Assembly: GCF_019977295.1 (NCBI RefSeq)
Contig: NZ_AP024651.1
Location: 2,480,001-2,544,000, forward strand
From: Arthrobacter sp. StoSoilB20
GTDB taxonomy: Bacteria > Actinomycetota > Actinomycetes > Actinomycetales > Micrococcaceae
Direction of reading: 5' to 3'
DNA length: 64,000 nucleotides
Position 1 is the first letter of the stretch. Each line of letters opens with the position of its first letter. The notes beneath the pieces were generated by a model. The model made no database searches. It was not told the origin of the DNA and worked only from the letters and a program-made list of their open reading frames with translations. Shown one piece after another: positions 1-8,344 of this stretch. The position numbers were made by a program, and so were the translations under genes.

Positions 1-123
1 TTAGCCCTAAACGTGTCATGGAACTCAGGGAATCCCACTAACTGGACAGAAATTCCCTTATATGAATCACGATGGCCCGGAAGGTGGGTGAAGTTTCGGA
101 AACATTGACGACTTTTGGGGACA

Positions 124-150
124 TTGGTCCACTTCCGGCCACGGTATGAT
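124..150 (+). promoter_or_regulatory. candidate ctaB promoter
   Basis: A good -10 hexamer TATGAT lies at 145-150, with a weak -35 TTGGTC at 124-129 (15-nt spacing, short). It would give a leader of about 80 nt before ctaB. The rest of 1-239 shows no supported gene. Assigned by eye only. Confidence 0.35.
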
Positions 151-239
151 ATTTGGAGGCCACCAGCGGATCATGCGCCCGTGTCAGCTTCGAGGACCGG
201 GACGGCAGCCGCTGCGAGAACCCCAGAGCATAGAACAGA

Positions 240-1202
240 GTGACTGCCGCCGTGAGCACAACTGATACGCCCCTTAACGCGTCCCCGGCCCGGGGAAGCA
301 TCGGAATTTCCCGTAAGTTCAAGGCGTATCTGGCACTCACCAAACCCAGGGTCATCGAACTCCTCCTGGTCAGCACTTTGCCCACCATGATCTTCGCGCA
401 GCGGGGTTTCCCTTCCATCGGCCTGATCCTTGCCACCCTTGTAGGTGGAGCGTTTGCGGCCGGCAGTGCCGGCGTCTTCAACTGCTATATCGACCGTGAC
501 ATCGACAAGCTGATGCACCGGACCGAGAAGCGGCCCCTTGTCACCGGTGAGGTGACCCCGCGTGAAGCGTTGGTCTTTGCCTGGATTCTCGGGGCAGCCT
601 CGATTGCCATCTTGTGGTTCGGCGCCAATCCGCTGTCCGCCTGGCTTGGACTTGGTGCCATCGTCTTCTACGTGGTGATTTACACCATGATCCTGAAGCG
701 CCGCACAGCCCAGAACATCGTGTGGGGTGGCGCAGCCGGTTGCTTCCCTGTCCTGATCGCCTGGGCTGCAGTGACCAACACTGTGGAGTGGCCCGCAATC
801 GTGCTCTTCATGGTCATCTTCCTCTGGACGCCTCCCCATTACTGGCCGCTGTCCATGCGGTACGGCGAGGACTACCGCAATGCCAACGTGCCGATGCTCG
901 GCGCCATTGCCGGCGCCAAGGTGGTCTCTGTCCAGGTTGTGCTCTACGCCTGGGCCATGGTTGCGTGCTCCCTGTTGATGGTGCCCGTTGGCGGCGCCGG
1001 CTGGGTCTACACGATCGTGGCCGTTGCTGCGGGCGCTTGGTTCCTGTACGAGAGCCACGCGTTGTACAAGCGTGCACAGGGCGGCGACGTCTCCAACAAG
1101 GGCGCCATGAAGGTCTTTCATGGCTCCATCAGCTACCTGACGTTGCTCTTCATCGCCCTGGCGGTAGACCCGTTCATCGGCTCAGCGATCGTCGGCGGCT
1201 AG
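240..1202 (+). CDS. ctaB: protoheme IX farnesyltransferase (heme O synthase)
   Basis: Integral membrane UbiA-family prenyltransferase that adds a farnesyl group to protoheme IX, giving heme O, the precursor of heme A for aa3 cytochrome oxidase. Seen: 320 residues, the family's usual length; the Asp-rich motif [15 protein letters not shown] near residue 81, the second conserved motif [13 protein letters not shown] near residue 207, and about nine hydrophobic segments. The GTG at 240 is the first possible start after an in-frame TAG at 231-233; a second GTG four codons on (252) cannot be excluded because neither has a clear ribosome binding site. Its usual partner ctaA is about 5.4 kb away on the opposite strand, beyond an accessory block. 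Confidence 0.96.
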   Translation: MTAAVSTTDTPLNASPARGSIGISRKFKAYLALTKPRVIELLLVSTLPTMIFAQRGFPSIGLILATLVGGAFAAGSAGVFNCYIDRDIDKLMHRTEKRPLVTGEVTPREALVFAWILGAASIAILWFGANPLSAWLGLGAIVFYVVIYTMILKRRTAQNIVWGGAAGCFPVLIAWAAVTNTVEWPAIVLFMVIFLWTPPHYWPLSMRYGEDYRNANVPMLGAIAGAKVVSVQVVLYAWAMVACSLLMVPVGGAGWVYTIVAVAAGAWFLYESHALYKRAQGGDVSNKGAMKVFHGSISYLTLLFIALAVDPFIGSAIVGG

Positions 1203-1231
1203 GTTCCGCAGACTTTTGTGACAAGAAAGTT

Positions 1232-1277
1232 CGACGCCGGTACCCGCCACTTGCTTTAGTGGCCGGTGCCGGCGTCG
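1232..1277 (+). terminator. hairpin after ctaB
   Basis: Arms at 1232-1244 and 1265-1277 pair over 13 bp with one G-T wobble, and an inner 5-bp stem (1246-1250/1259-1263) continues the helix. No T tract follows. This fits a terminator-like hairpin 30 nt downstream of the ctaB stop. Confidence 0.5.
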
Positions 1278-1300
1278 CCGTTTCCGGCCACAAGCTCAAC

Positions 1301-1405
1301 GGTCTCTCACATCCCACGGGCTTGAGCCCAACGGTCTCTCACATCCCACGGGCTTGAGCCCCACGGTCTCTCACATCCCACCGGCTTGAGCCCCACGGTC
1401 TCTCA
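1301..1405. repeat. 32-bp tandem direct repeat, 3.5 copies
   Basis: The motif GGTCTCTCACATCCCA begins at 1301, 1333, 1365 and 1397, an exact 32-bp period. Units 1-3 are complete with one or two changes; the fourth breaks off after 1405. Each complete unit carries the short inverted repeat GGCTTGAGCC. The partial fourth unit covers the stop codon (1403-1405) of the adjacent minus-strand gene, and the matching TGA-containing stretch recurs in each unit, so the array looks like a tandem duplication of that gene's 3' end. Confidence 0.85.
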
Positions 1406-1945
1406 CATATCAAAAGATGCCACCAAGCGAGCCAGCGGGGGTGGTGCCTTGCCGGAAGGCAGCCCAGACACCAGGAGGGGCGCGTACCGGATCTTATTGC
1501 CGCTGCGCCCACCGAAAAACCTCCGCAGTTGAGCCTCAATGGGCCGGCCCCGCAACGAGGGTTGTCGCCGGAGAAGTTCGAACGAGCCAAGCTCACCTTC
1601 ACTGGCGATCACGTTGAGCACCTCATCGACGCCCAGGCAACGAATAAGTTCATCCTCCAAATCAGCCTCACAGACCTGGAACCCCAGGTCGTTCAAGGAA
1701 GCGGCCCCGAAACCGGCCCTGCTGAAGGCTCGGGTGATGCCCCGGGATTCTCCGGAATCGCAGAGACCCAGCAGTCGATGGTTTTCCCCTTGCGGTCCGT
1801 AGCGGTCGAGGAAGTGGACAATGTTCGTGGCCCCACCCATTGGGACGATGCTGACGTGTTGCTTTTGCAGGTCATGACCAAGGCGGTGGGCCAACGCGTT
1901 CACGGCCAGACGGTCGCTCTCGCCTTCCACGAACACTGTCGTCAT
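1403..1945 (-). CDS. stand-alone TOPRIM-domain protein (OLD-nuclease-like)
   Basis: About 180 residues that consist almost entirely of a TOPRIM fold. Seen: the N-terminal glutamate motif VFVEGESDR and the acidic motif GLCDSGESRG about 55 residues later, which in OLD-family nucleases and other TOPRIM enzymes coordinate catalytic metal. Family knowledge: OLD nucleases normally carry an N-terminal ABC-type ATPase; none is present here or next door. The ATG at 1945 places the first strand of the domain at the N terminus; an upstream in-frame start at 2005 would add 20 residues with no similarity I recognise. Function is inferred only as metal-dependent nucleotidyl hydrolase/transferase; the substrate is unknown. 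Its 3' end merges into the 32-bp repeats. Confidence 0.75.
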   Translation of the reverse strand: MTTVFVEGESDRLAVNALAHRLGHDLQKQHVSIVPMGGATNIVHFLDRYGPQGENHRLLGLCDSGESRGITRAFSRAGFGAASLNDLGFQVCEADLEDELIRCLGVDEVLNVIASEGELGSFELLRRQPSLRGRPIEAQLRRFFGGRSGNKIRYAPLLVSGLPSGKAPPPLARLVASFDM

Positions 1946-2002
1946 CTGCACATGACCAGTATGGCTGATGAGGATGTCTGGCCTCGGGTCGCTGATGGCC
2001 AG

Positions 2003-2115
2003 CACCTAGAGGCCCCAACGCAGCACCTAGTTTGGGGCTGTTCGGCACCTAATTCTTGCCGGAACGCCACCTAGTTTGAGCAAAAGCCGTCTAGGTGGTG
2101 ACGTGCGCAACCTAG
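2003..2115. repeat. array of CACCTAG sites spaced two helical turns
   Basis: CACCTAG/CACCTAA occurs at 2003, 2024, 2046 and 2068 (steps of 21, 22 and 22 bp), an inverted copy CTAGGTG at 2091, and AACCTAG at 2109. CCACCTAG at 2067-2074 and CTAGGTGG at 2091-2098 form a perfect 8-bp inverted repeat. A further inverted repeat GCCCCAA/TTGGGGC lies at 2012-2018/2032-2038. The array fills the gap between two divergent genes and could be an operator array; a remnant of a mobile element end is the alternative. Confidence 0.7.
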
Positions 2116-2167
2116 TGTTCGTGGTGGAACAGAGCAGTTCCATGGCGCACAAGCATTGGGGACACAA

Positions 2168-2548
2168 GTGAAAGCATTCCTGCGTACAGCCGGCATTCTG
2201 ACGGTTGCTTCGGCTTCGGTCTTAACCGGAGTCACCGCCGCGCAAGCCGCACCGGCTTGCTCCACGGCCCGCGTATGTCTCTACGACAACTACTGGTTCA
2301 CCGGAACTCAGCGAACCTATAACTGGGTCGCATCGTATGTGGGTGACGCGGCAAACGATAAAGCCAGCTCAATAGTCATAGGCCCGCCTGCGAACATTCA
2401 ATCGCCCTACGTGTATCTGTATCGGGATCTTAACTACTCAGGGCATTCGGTCATCTTCCGGGGTGGCAACGCCGTCAACGACCTTCGGGGCGTGTCAATG
2501 TATGCCGGCGTGAACTGGGATGACGAAATCTCCAGCATCTGGGGTTAG
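2168..2548 (+). CDS. secreted peptidase inhibitor family I36-type protein
   Basis: 126-residue exported protein. Seen: a Sec signal peptide (KAFLRTAG, a hydrophobic core, then TAAQA before AP), followed by two repeats typical of the beta-gamma-crystallin-like I36 fold, VCLYDNYWFTG and VYLYRDLNYSG, and a C-terminal DEISSIWG. Family knowledge: I36 members include the Streptomyces metalloprotease inhibitor SMI, but many crystallin-like secreted proteins in actinobacteria have no tested activity. The GTG start at 2168 is chosen because GGGGA lies 4-8 nt upstream; the TTG at 2156 lacks such a site. Two nucleotides separate it from the lipoprotein gene, so the two are probably co-transcribed. Confidence 0.8.
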   Translation: MKAFLRTAGILTVASASVLTGVTAAQAAPACSTARVCLYDNYWFTGTQRTYNWVASYVGDAANDKASSIVIGPPANIQSPYVYLYRDLNYSGHSVIFRGGNAVNDLRGVSMYAGVNWDDEISSIWG

Positions 2549-2550
2549 CC

Positions 2551-3456
2551 GTGCGATCTCCCACTTTTCATTCAGTTTCGGCGGTCGCGGCGACACTGGC
2601 TGTAGTCGTGCTCGCCGGCGTGGCCTGTTCGGGCCCGCCGGCACCGTCTCCCACCGCAACGACGACGGTCAGCCTGCCTGCAGTGGATCGCGCGGCCGGA
2701 GCAGGAGCCAAGGCCGACCTCAAGGAAAGCACCGGCGAAGTTGTCCTTCCCATGAGTGCTTACTGGTACTCAGACCGTGAGAACGTCCTGGTCAATACGG
2801 CGGTGGCATTCCTCATTTACGATTGCGTGGAAGATGCCGGGTTCACGGTGGCTCCGTGGGGAGGCGGTGGCAAGGCCCTCCAGGACGGTAGGTATGGACA
2901 GTGGTCCCGCCCGTTGGCCGCCAGAAACGGTGCCATGCCGGAGATCCGCGAAATTCCAGGTGTAATGGACGAACAACCCGAGCGCCCCGCACTCAGCGCC
3001 GACCATCAGGCGGCGGAAACAAAGTGCAGTAATTCGGTGGGGAGGGCCGGACTACCCGAACTCCTGGACGGCCTGGCTGGTGATGCCTCCTTGCAGAATC
3101 AAATCACTCGGAACGCCGTGGCACTGACAGAGCTCGATTCGGAGTACTTGGCTTACCGGAAGAGCTGGGAGGAATGCCTGGCCACCAAAGGCATCAAACT
3201 TTCGGAACAGGGTTCGTGGAGCTTGCAATCCAGCGGATCAAGGGAGGATGGGATACGGGTTGCCCTCTTGGATTTGGACTGCAAGGACGCCAGTGGCGGG
3301 GCCAGGAAACCCTACGACATCCTTGCTGAATACCAGGCCGCACAGATGATGGATCATCAGGCCGAACTCAACGCCTTGGCAGAAGAGAAGGCGGACGCCG
3401 TGGTGCGTGCCAAACAGATTTTGCGGGATCACGGCGTTGCTGATGCAAGACTATGA
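2551..3456 (+). CDS. putative lipoprotein with four conserved-looking cysteines
   Basis: 301-residue exported protein of unknown function. Seen: an N-terminal hydrophobic segment ending LAGVAC, a slightly non-canonical lipobox with Cys26 as the likely lipidated residue, then a Pro/Thr-rich linker. The mature part has four more cysteines in the contexts YDCVED, TKCSNS, EECLAT and LDCKDA, enough for two disulfides, and an Ala/Glu-rich helical C terminus. GTG start two bases after the preceding stop. It overlaps the next gene by 14 nt. Position before a membrane adaptor and an ABC protein suggests it is the extracytoplasmic part of an export or sensing complex; this is inference from context. 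No enzyme motif recognised. Confidence 0.8.
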   Translation: MRSPTFHSVSAVAATLAVVVLAGVACSGPPAPSPTATTTVSLPAVDRAAGAGAKADLKESTGEVVLPMSAYWYSDRENVLVNTAVAFLIYDCVEDAGFTVAPWGGGGKALQDGRYGQWSRPLAARNGAMPEIREIPGVMDEQPERPALSADHQAAETKCSNSVGRAGLPELLDGLAGDASLQNQITRNAVALTELDSEYLAYRKSWEECLATKGIKLSEQGSWSLQSSGSREDGIRVALLDLDCKDASGGARKPYDILAEYQAAQMMDHQAELNALAEEKADAVVRAKQILRDHGVADARL

Positions 3457-4600
3457 GTTGCAGCTGATTGGACGCGGACTGCGGCGGGTCCCGCGGTCGT
3501 GGCTGATCCTCGTTGCATCACTGGTGGTGCTGGCAGGTTTGGGCGGCGCTTACTGGGCAGGAACATCGACCACAGCAGGGGCGAAGTCCACACCGATCCC
3601 TGCATCGGTGGTTCCGGTTTCGGCTGCGGTAGAACGCCGTGTGGTGGCCAAACAGGTTGTTCTTTCGGGGAAAGTCGTTCCAGGAGCCGAGACAAACCTT
3701 CAGGCCAGTCCCGCAGCCGGCGTCGACAGACTGGTGGTGACCGACGTGGCAAAAGAGGCCGGGAGCCCCGTGGTTTCCGGTGAATTACTGGCGGTCGTCT
3801 CAGGGAGGCCGCTGTTGATACTACCCAGCAGCGTGCCGTTGTATCGGGACATCAATCCAAACGACTCGGGCCCCGATGTCAAGGCACTACAAGGGGTTTT
3901 GGCGGGCTTCGGTTATGCGTGCGCCATAACGGGAACCTTTGACCGGGCTACTCAGCAGGCACTGGCATCGTGGTACCAGGCCGCTGGGTTTAGAGCCCCC
4001 GTTTCGCTCGCGCAGGAGGAAGCTGGTGATGCGGCATCGAGGAGCCCATTGGATGTCATGTTTCGCTGGCGGGAATTTGTCCAGGTCCCCGGTGATACTG
4101 GCACTGTAGCTTCCATCGCCGGACCCGGTTCCATCTTGGCCGAGGACGGGGTCGTGGCCCGGATCAGGATCGCTGACGACTCCTTTGTTGCCCGCGCAGA
4201 CGTTGTCCAGGCCGAGAGCTTCGTGGCGGGTACGCCCGTAACGGTCAGGGCCGGTTCAACAGTTCTGGACACCACAGTGGTTCATGTCAGCGACTTCCTG
4301 CAGGGTGACCAAAGCAAGAATGAGATCCCTGGAAAAGATGTCACCGTAGCGTTGCCGGCGGGGACGCAGGGATTCGCTGCCGGCCAATCAGTCACCATTG
4401 CCGCTGGTGGTGCGGCTGCAGATTCCCTCGCCGTTCCCCTCATCGCCATTCGCCAGGACGGTGGGACACCGTATCTCCTGGTTGAAGGGAACAGCGAGCC
4501 CCGCCGCGTAGTCGTTAGGGTTACCGCGCAGGTGGATGGGTGGGCGGCGATCGCTGACGTGGACGGCCTGGTTGTTGGGGATCAGGTGAAACTCCAATGA
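3443..4600 (+). CDS. peptidoglycan-binding membrane-fusion adaptor (MacA/HlyD-like)
   Basis: 385-residue membrane-anchored protein. Seen: a short cytoplasmic N terminus, one transmembrane segment at about residues 15-37, an HlyD-like beta-rich region (SGKVVPGAETNLQA, VVSGELLAVVSG), a PG_binding_1 domain at about residues 140-190 (NDSGPDVKALQGVL, GTFDRATQQAL), and a C-terminal region with RVTAQVDGWAAI typical of efflux adaptors. Inferred role: the periplasmic-side or wall-side partner of the ABC protein encoded next, anchoring it to peptidoglycan. The ATG at 3443 is preferred over the GTG at 3407 because it keeps the overlap with the lipoprotein gene short. It ends in an ATGA overlap with the following gene, indicating translational coupling. 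Confidence 0.85.
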   Translation: MQDYELQLIGRGLRRVPRSWLILVASLVVLAGLGGAYWAGTSTTAGAKSTPIPASVVPVSAAVERRVVAKQVVLSGKVVPGAETNLQASPAAGVDRLVVTDVAKEAGSPVVSGELLAVVSGRPLLILPSSVPLYRDINPNDSGPDVKALQGVLAGFGYACAITGTFDRATQQALASWYQAAGFRAPVSLAQEEAGDAASRSPLDVMFRWREFVQVPGDTGTVASIAGPGSILAEDGVVARIRIADDSFVARADVVQAESFVAGTPVTVRAGSTVLDTTVVHVSDFLQGDQSKNEIPGKDVTVALPAGTQGFAAGQSVTIAAGGAAADSLAVPLIAIRQDGGTPYLLVEGNSEPRRVVVRVTAQVDGWAAIADVDGLVVGDQVKLQ

Positions 4601-6579
4601 ATGCGCTTCTGCCAGCCCGGGAAACGTCCTTGCATGCGAAGCGCGTGCCAATCCTCAGCCTGCGTGGTGTTGACCGCAGTTTCCCCGGCGCGAAGGCGCT
4701 GAAGGAAGTGGACCTCGATATCCACGAGGGGGAATTCGTGGCCATTGTGGGCCCATCCGGTTCGGGAAAGTCCACACTGCTCAACGTCCTCGGCCTCCTG
4801 GATACACCCTCGGGGGGTTCGTATCGGATCAGGAATCTCAACGTCGCAGATCTCAGCGAGAGGCAGAAGGCGGCTCTACGGGCCGATGTTTTCGGCTTCG
4901 TCTTCCAGGAATCGCATATGGTGGGCCGGGATGCCACGGCCCGCAACGCCGTGTTGGGACTGCGTGTGCGGGGAATAGGGATGAAGGTCCAGAAACAACT
5001 GGTCATGCCCGCTCTGAAGAAGTTCGGGCTCGCAGACAGGGCAGCAACACCGGCGTCGTTGTTGTCCGGGGGAGAGCGCCAACGTCTGGCTATCGCACGG
5101 GCAGTGATCGGAGCACCAAAGGTTGTCCTCGCAGACGAACCCACAGGCAGCCTGGACACCGGGAACGGCCAGATCGTCATTCAGCATCTCCGGGAGCTTA
5201 GTGATGCCGGTACCACTGTGGCCTTGGTGACCCACGATCCCGACGTTGCGTCAGCCGCGGACCGCATCATCACCATGCGCGACGGAGCCATCATCATGGA
5301 CACCGGCCACAACAGGGACAGCATTCCAGCACCAACAACAGACGGCATTCCATCACCCACAACAGAAGGCCCCGAAAGCAAACGTGCCTTCGGTCGGAGC
5401 CTGCGCCGTGAGGCAGCAGATGCCGTTGCCGACGCGTTCTCCGGGTTGACCGTCCGCCCAGCCAAAGCCCTACTTCTGATCATGGCGTTTCTCCTTGGCA
5501 GCGGAGGGTTGGTTGCGGCCATCGGACTAAGCGAGAGTGCCTCAGTCAAGGTGTCCACGCGGATCGATGCAGCCGCTAGCGACGAAGTCAGGGTGACGCG
5601 TTCGGCCGGTTATCCATCGTGGGAAACCGTCAACAGCGACCTCAATGCATCCAGAAGGCTCTCCGGAGTGCATGACGTCGGTGTCATCGCCGAACTCTCA
5701 TCGTCAGTGGTACAGCCATCCACCTTTCGGCCCGCGTCGTTTCCTGAACAACCGGCTTTCAACGGCGCAGTCCGGATCATCGACTCTGCTTACCTTCGGC
5801 TCCAAGGCGCAACCCTGTCCTACGGTGATGCTGCCCTGCTCGACCAATCGTTCGGTGGTCCCGTCGCAATCCTGGGTCAGAACGCTGCCAAGGAACTGGG
5901 AGTCGCAAAGCCAGGTCCCGGCGTCGTGGTGTGGCTGTATGGCCAGCCAGTCCCGGTGGTGGGCGTTATTGGGGACCCCGGCCGTGACCCGCTTCTGCCG
6001 TCAGGAATCATGGTGGGGATCGGGTCCTACCATTTGACCGGCAATGTGGCGGCAAGCCTGGTCCTTCGGACTGATCCAGGGATGCCGGCGGCCATTGCCG
6101 AGGCGCTCCCAAAAGCGCTCAACCCGGCTGAACCCGGCGACGTAGAGGTTCAAACAGTGGCCGATCTTCGGGAACTCAAACAGGGGATTAATACGGACCT
6201 CGGCAGACTGGTTGCCGTTGTGTCCATCATCCTGCTCGCCATGGCTTGCCTGAGCGCAGGGACAACCATGTATCTGGGGGTGTTGGCGCGATCCAGCGAA
6301 ATTGCGCTTCGACTCGCCTTGGGTATGCGTCGAAGAGTGCTCGCCCTAATGTTCCTGACCGAAGGCGCCGTGGTGGGAGTACTCGGCGGGGCTGGAGGAG
6401 CAGCCGTCGGGATGGGTGCTGTGCTGGCCTACGCATCCAGTGAAGGTTGGGCGGCTGTGGTCCCTTGGTACGCGTCGCTGTGGGGCATAGCGGCGGGGTT
6501 GGCCAGTGGCACCTTGTCGGCTGTGTATCCGGCAGTGCTGGCCATGCGTTCCAACCCGGCGCAACTGATCCGGAGTTAG
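4597..6579 (+). CDS. MacB-like ABC transporter, ATPase fused to FtsX-type permease
   Basis: 660 residues. Seen: an N-terminal ABC ATPase with Walker A GPSGSGKST (about residues 52-60), signature LSGGERQRLAIA, Walker B VVLADEPTGSLD and a His switch VTHDPD; a linker containing near-repeats (DSIPAPTTDGIPSPTTEG); then a permease with four transmembrane segments at about residues 285-310, 525-550, 580-605 and 620-645, with the large extracytoplasmic domain between the first two. This is the MacB/LolCDE class, which moves peptides or lipoproteins by mechanotransmission rather than through a channel. Coupled by an ATGA overlap to the adaptor gene. Substrate unknown; the co-encoded secreted I36 protein and lipoprotein are candidates. 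Its stop codon overlaps the stop of ctaA on the other strand. Confidence 0.92.
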   Translation: MNALLPARETSLHAKRVPILSLRGVDRSFPGAKALKEVDLDIHEGEFVAIVGPSGSGKSTLLNVLGLLDTPSGGSYRIRNLNVADLSERQKAALRADVFGFVFQESHMVGRDATARNAVLGLRVRGIGMKVQKQLVMPALKKFGLADRAATPASLLSGGERQRLAIARAVIGAPKVVLADEPTGSLDTGNGQIVIQHLRELSDAGTTVALVTHDPDVASAADRIITMRDGAIIMDTGHNRDSIPAPTTDGIPSPTTEGPESKRAFGRSLRREAADAVADAFSGLTVRPAKALLLIMAFLLGSGGLVAAIGLSESASVKVSTRIDAAASDEVRVTRSAGYPSWETVNSDLNASRRLSGVHDVGVIAELSSSVVQPSTFRPASFPEQPAFNGAVRIIDSAYLRLQGATLSYGDAALLDQSFGGPVAILGQNAAKELGVAKPGPGVVVWLYGQPVPVVGVIGDPGRDPLLPSGIMVGIGSYHLTGNVAASLVLRTDPGMPAAIAEALPKALNPAEPGDVEVQTVADLRELKQGINTDLGRLVAVVSIILLAMACLSAGTTMYLGVLARSSEIALRLALGMRRRVLALMFLTEGAVVGVLGGAGGAAVGMGAVLAYASSEGWAAVVPWYASLWGIAAGLASGTLSAVYPAVLAMRSNPAQLIRS

Positions 6580-7532
6580 GAGATCTGCTGACGGACCGGG
6601 CTGTGCTTGGCGAGGTCGGCGGCATTGGTGGCCGCGCTCATCAGCACTGCGGCACCGAACATATGCGCACCAACCAGCAGCGCCGGGATTCCGTTGTAGT
6701 ACTGGGTAAAGCCGATGACTGCCTGCAACAGTGTTACGCCCAGCAGAAGGTAGGCCGCCGTTCGGAACGGGCCGCCGATCTTGCCGCGGATCACCAGGAA
6801 CACAGCGAACAGTGTGCCGGCGGTGATGAGGTAAGCCGGAACGGCGTGGATGTGCGAGAAGAGGTCCCAGTCGAGATCGTTGCGGGGGGCATCAGCGTCG
6901 CCGGCATGGGGACCGGCGCCAGTGACTACGACGCCCAGCATCACTGAGAGTGCGGAGAAGACGGCGACAGCCAGCATCACGGGGCGTGCGACGGAGGGCA
7001 GGCCCGGGAGGGTCCGGTTCATGAAGCCACCGGTTCGGCCGTAGGCCCGGTTAACAAGCAAGGTGGAGAACACCACCAGAGCCATGGATACCAGGAAGTG
7101 CAGGCCCACAACCCACGGGTTGAGCCCGGACAAAACGGTGATGCCGCCGATGATGGCCTGGGCCGGGATGCTCGCCAGGAGGCCCAGGGCCAGAAGAAAG
7201 AGGTCGCGCCGCTCTTTACGGAGGTTCCACAAGTACACCAACATGAGCGCTGCGACGGCCGCGAGGGCAAATGTCAGCAGGCGGTTGCCGAATTCGATGA
7301 ATCCGTGGATGCCCATTTCCGGTGTATTGACCAGCGAGTCGTTGGTGCATCGCGGCCAGGTGGGGCATCCCAACCCTGAAGCGGTCAGGCGCACGGCACC
7401 ACCGGTCACCACCAGGATTGTCTGCCCGATGAGTGACAGCAAGGCCAGGCGGCGTACTGCCTTGTTGACTTCGGTAGGCAACTTGGACGTGAACCGTTGA
7501 ATGGTTTTTGGGAGGCGCGATGCCGTGCTCAC
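6576..7532 (-). CDS. ctaA: heme A synthase (COX15/CtaA family)
   Basis: 318-residue integral membrane enzyme that oxidises the C8 methyl of heme O to a formyl group, giving heme A. Seen: eight hydrophobic segments, conserved heme-binding histidines in MGIHGFIEFGNRL, GLHFLVSMAL, FSHIHAVPAYL and GAHMFGAAVL, and the paired cysteines GLGCPTWPRC of the first extracytoplasmic loop. GTG at 7532 chosen because the upstream in-frame extension to 7631 is not hydrophobic and does not resemble the family. Lies 47 nt downstream of the ABC permease gene on the same strand, the order also found near the suf locus of mycobacteria, so probably co-transcribed with the exporter. Confidence 0.95.
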   Translation of the reverse strand: MSTASRLPKTIQRFTSKLPTEVNKAVRRLALLSLIGQTILVVTGGAVRLTASGLGCPTWPRCTNDSLVNTPEMGIHGFIEFGNRLLTFALAAVAALMLVYLWNLRKERRDLFLLALGLLASIPAQAIIGGITVLSGLNPWVVGLHFLVSMALVVFSTLLVNRAYGRTGGFMNRTLPGLPSVARPVMLAVAVFSALSVMLGVVVTGAGPHAGDADAPRNDLDWDLFSHIHAVPAYLITAGTLFAVFLVIRGKIGGPFRTAAYLLLGVTLLQAVIGFTQYYNGIPALLVGAHMFGAAVLMSAATNAADLAKHSPVRQQIS

Positions 7533-7579
7533 AGTTTTCTCACTTCTCAGTTCTGCATTGTTGGTGGTGCCCGGTTGGA

Positions 7580-8344
7580 TTAGTTCCACTTGAACCAGCG
7601 GATGGCTGCGGCGCCGGCAAGTACCGTCCACAGCAAAAGAACGAGGACGGCGGGGAAGGGCACAGTGCCTGCAAGGAGAGCGTCACGCAGTGCCTGACCC
7701 AAGGCCCCCGAAGGAAGGAAGTGAACTATGCCTTGAAGCAATGCGGGCAATCGTTCGGACGGCACCACTATGCCGCCTAAAGCTCCGAGCAGGATCCACA
7801 GGAGGTTGGTGATGGCCAGGGTAGCTTCCGGGCGCGCAGTACCGGCGACCAATAGTCCCAGCGCGGTAAAGGCGGCAGCGCCCAGAACCAGCAATCCGAG
7901 TCCTGGGAGCCAGCCCTCTGGCCTGGGTTGCCACCCGAGGACGCCGGCAATGGCGCCAACCACCAGTACCTGCAGACAAAGGACCACCAGTACGGCGAGG
8001 ATCTTGCCGGCGATCAGGCCCCCCTTGCCCAGTGGGGTGGTGGACAGGAACCGGAGCACTCCGTAGCGTCTGTCAAAGCCGGTTGCAATGCCTTGGCCGG
8101 TAAAGGCCGTGGACATCGCGCAGAGAGCAAGGATGCCCGGCGTGGCAACGTCCACACGCGAACCCCCGAGCCCATCCAGCAGCGGAGTCACTACCAGTCC
8201 GACCAAAGCCATCAAGGGCAGGACGATCGCGAGGATCAGCTGTTCGCCGTTCCGAAGCATGGCAATGGTTTCGTAGCGGCCCTGCTGCATGATGCGGCGC
8301 GGCAGCGATGCAGGCCCCGCGTTGGGGGAGAGGAGCTTGCTCAT
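7580..8344 (-). CDS. ABC-2 type transporter permease
   Basis: 254-residue membrane protein with six predicted transmembrane segments and the long helix-rich layout of ABC-2 (DrrB-like) permeases. Seen: a basic N terminus (GPASLPRRIMQQGRYE), hydrophobic segments starting LILAIVLPLMALVGLVV, and a C-terminal amphipathic end IRWFKWN. It overlaps the ATPase gene by four bases (ATGA), so the two form one transporter. The neighbours ctaA and suf are conserved across actinobacteria, which hints at a housekeeping export function rather than drug resistance, but the substrate is not known. Confidence 0.88.
   Translation of the reverse strand: MSKLLSPNAGPASLPRRIMQQGRYETIAMLRNGEQLILAIVLPLMALVGLVVTPLLDGLGGSRVDVATPGILALCAMSTAFTGQGIATGFDRRYGVLRFLSTTPLGKGGLIAGKILAVLVVLCLQVLVVGAIAGVLGWQPRPEGWLPGLGLLVLGAAAFTALGLLVAGTARPEATLAITNLLWILLGALGGIVVPSERLPALLQGIVHFLPSGALGQALRDALLAGTVPFPAVLVLLLWTVLAGAAAIRWFKWN

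Noticed and set aside
1301..1405. CRISPR-like repeat array
   Set aside because: The 32-bp units are contiguous with no spacers between them and there are no cas genes.
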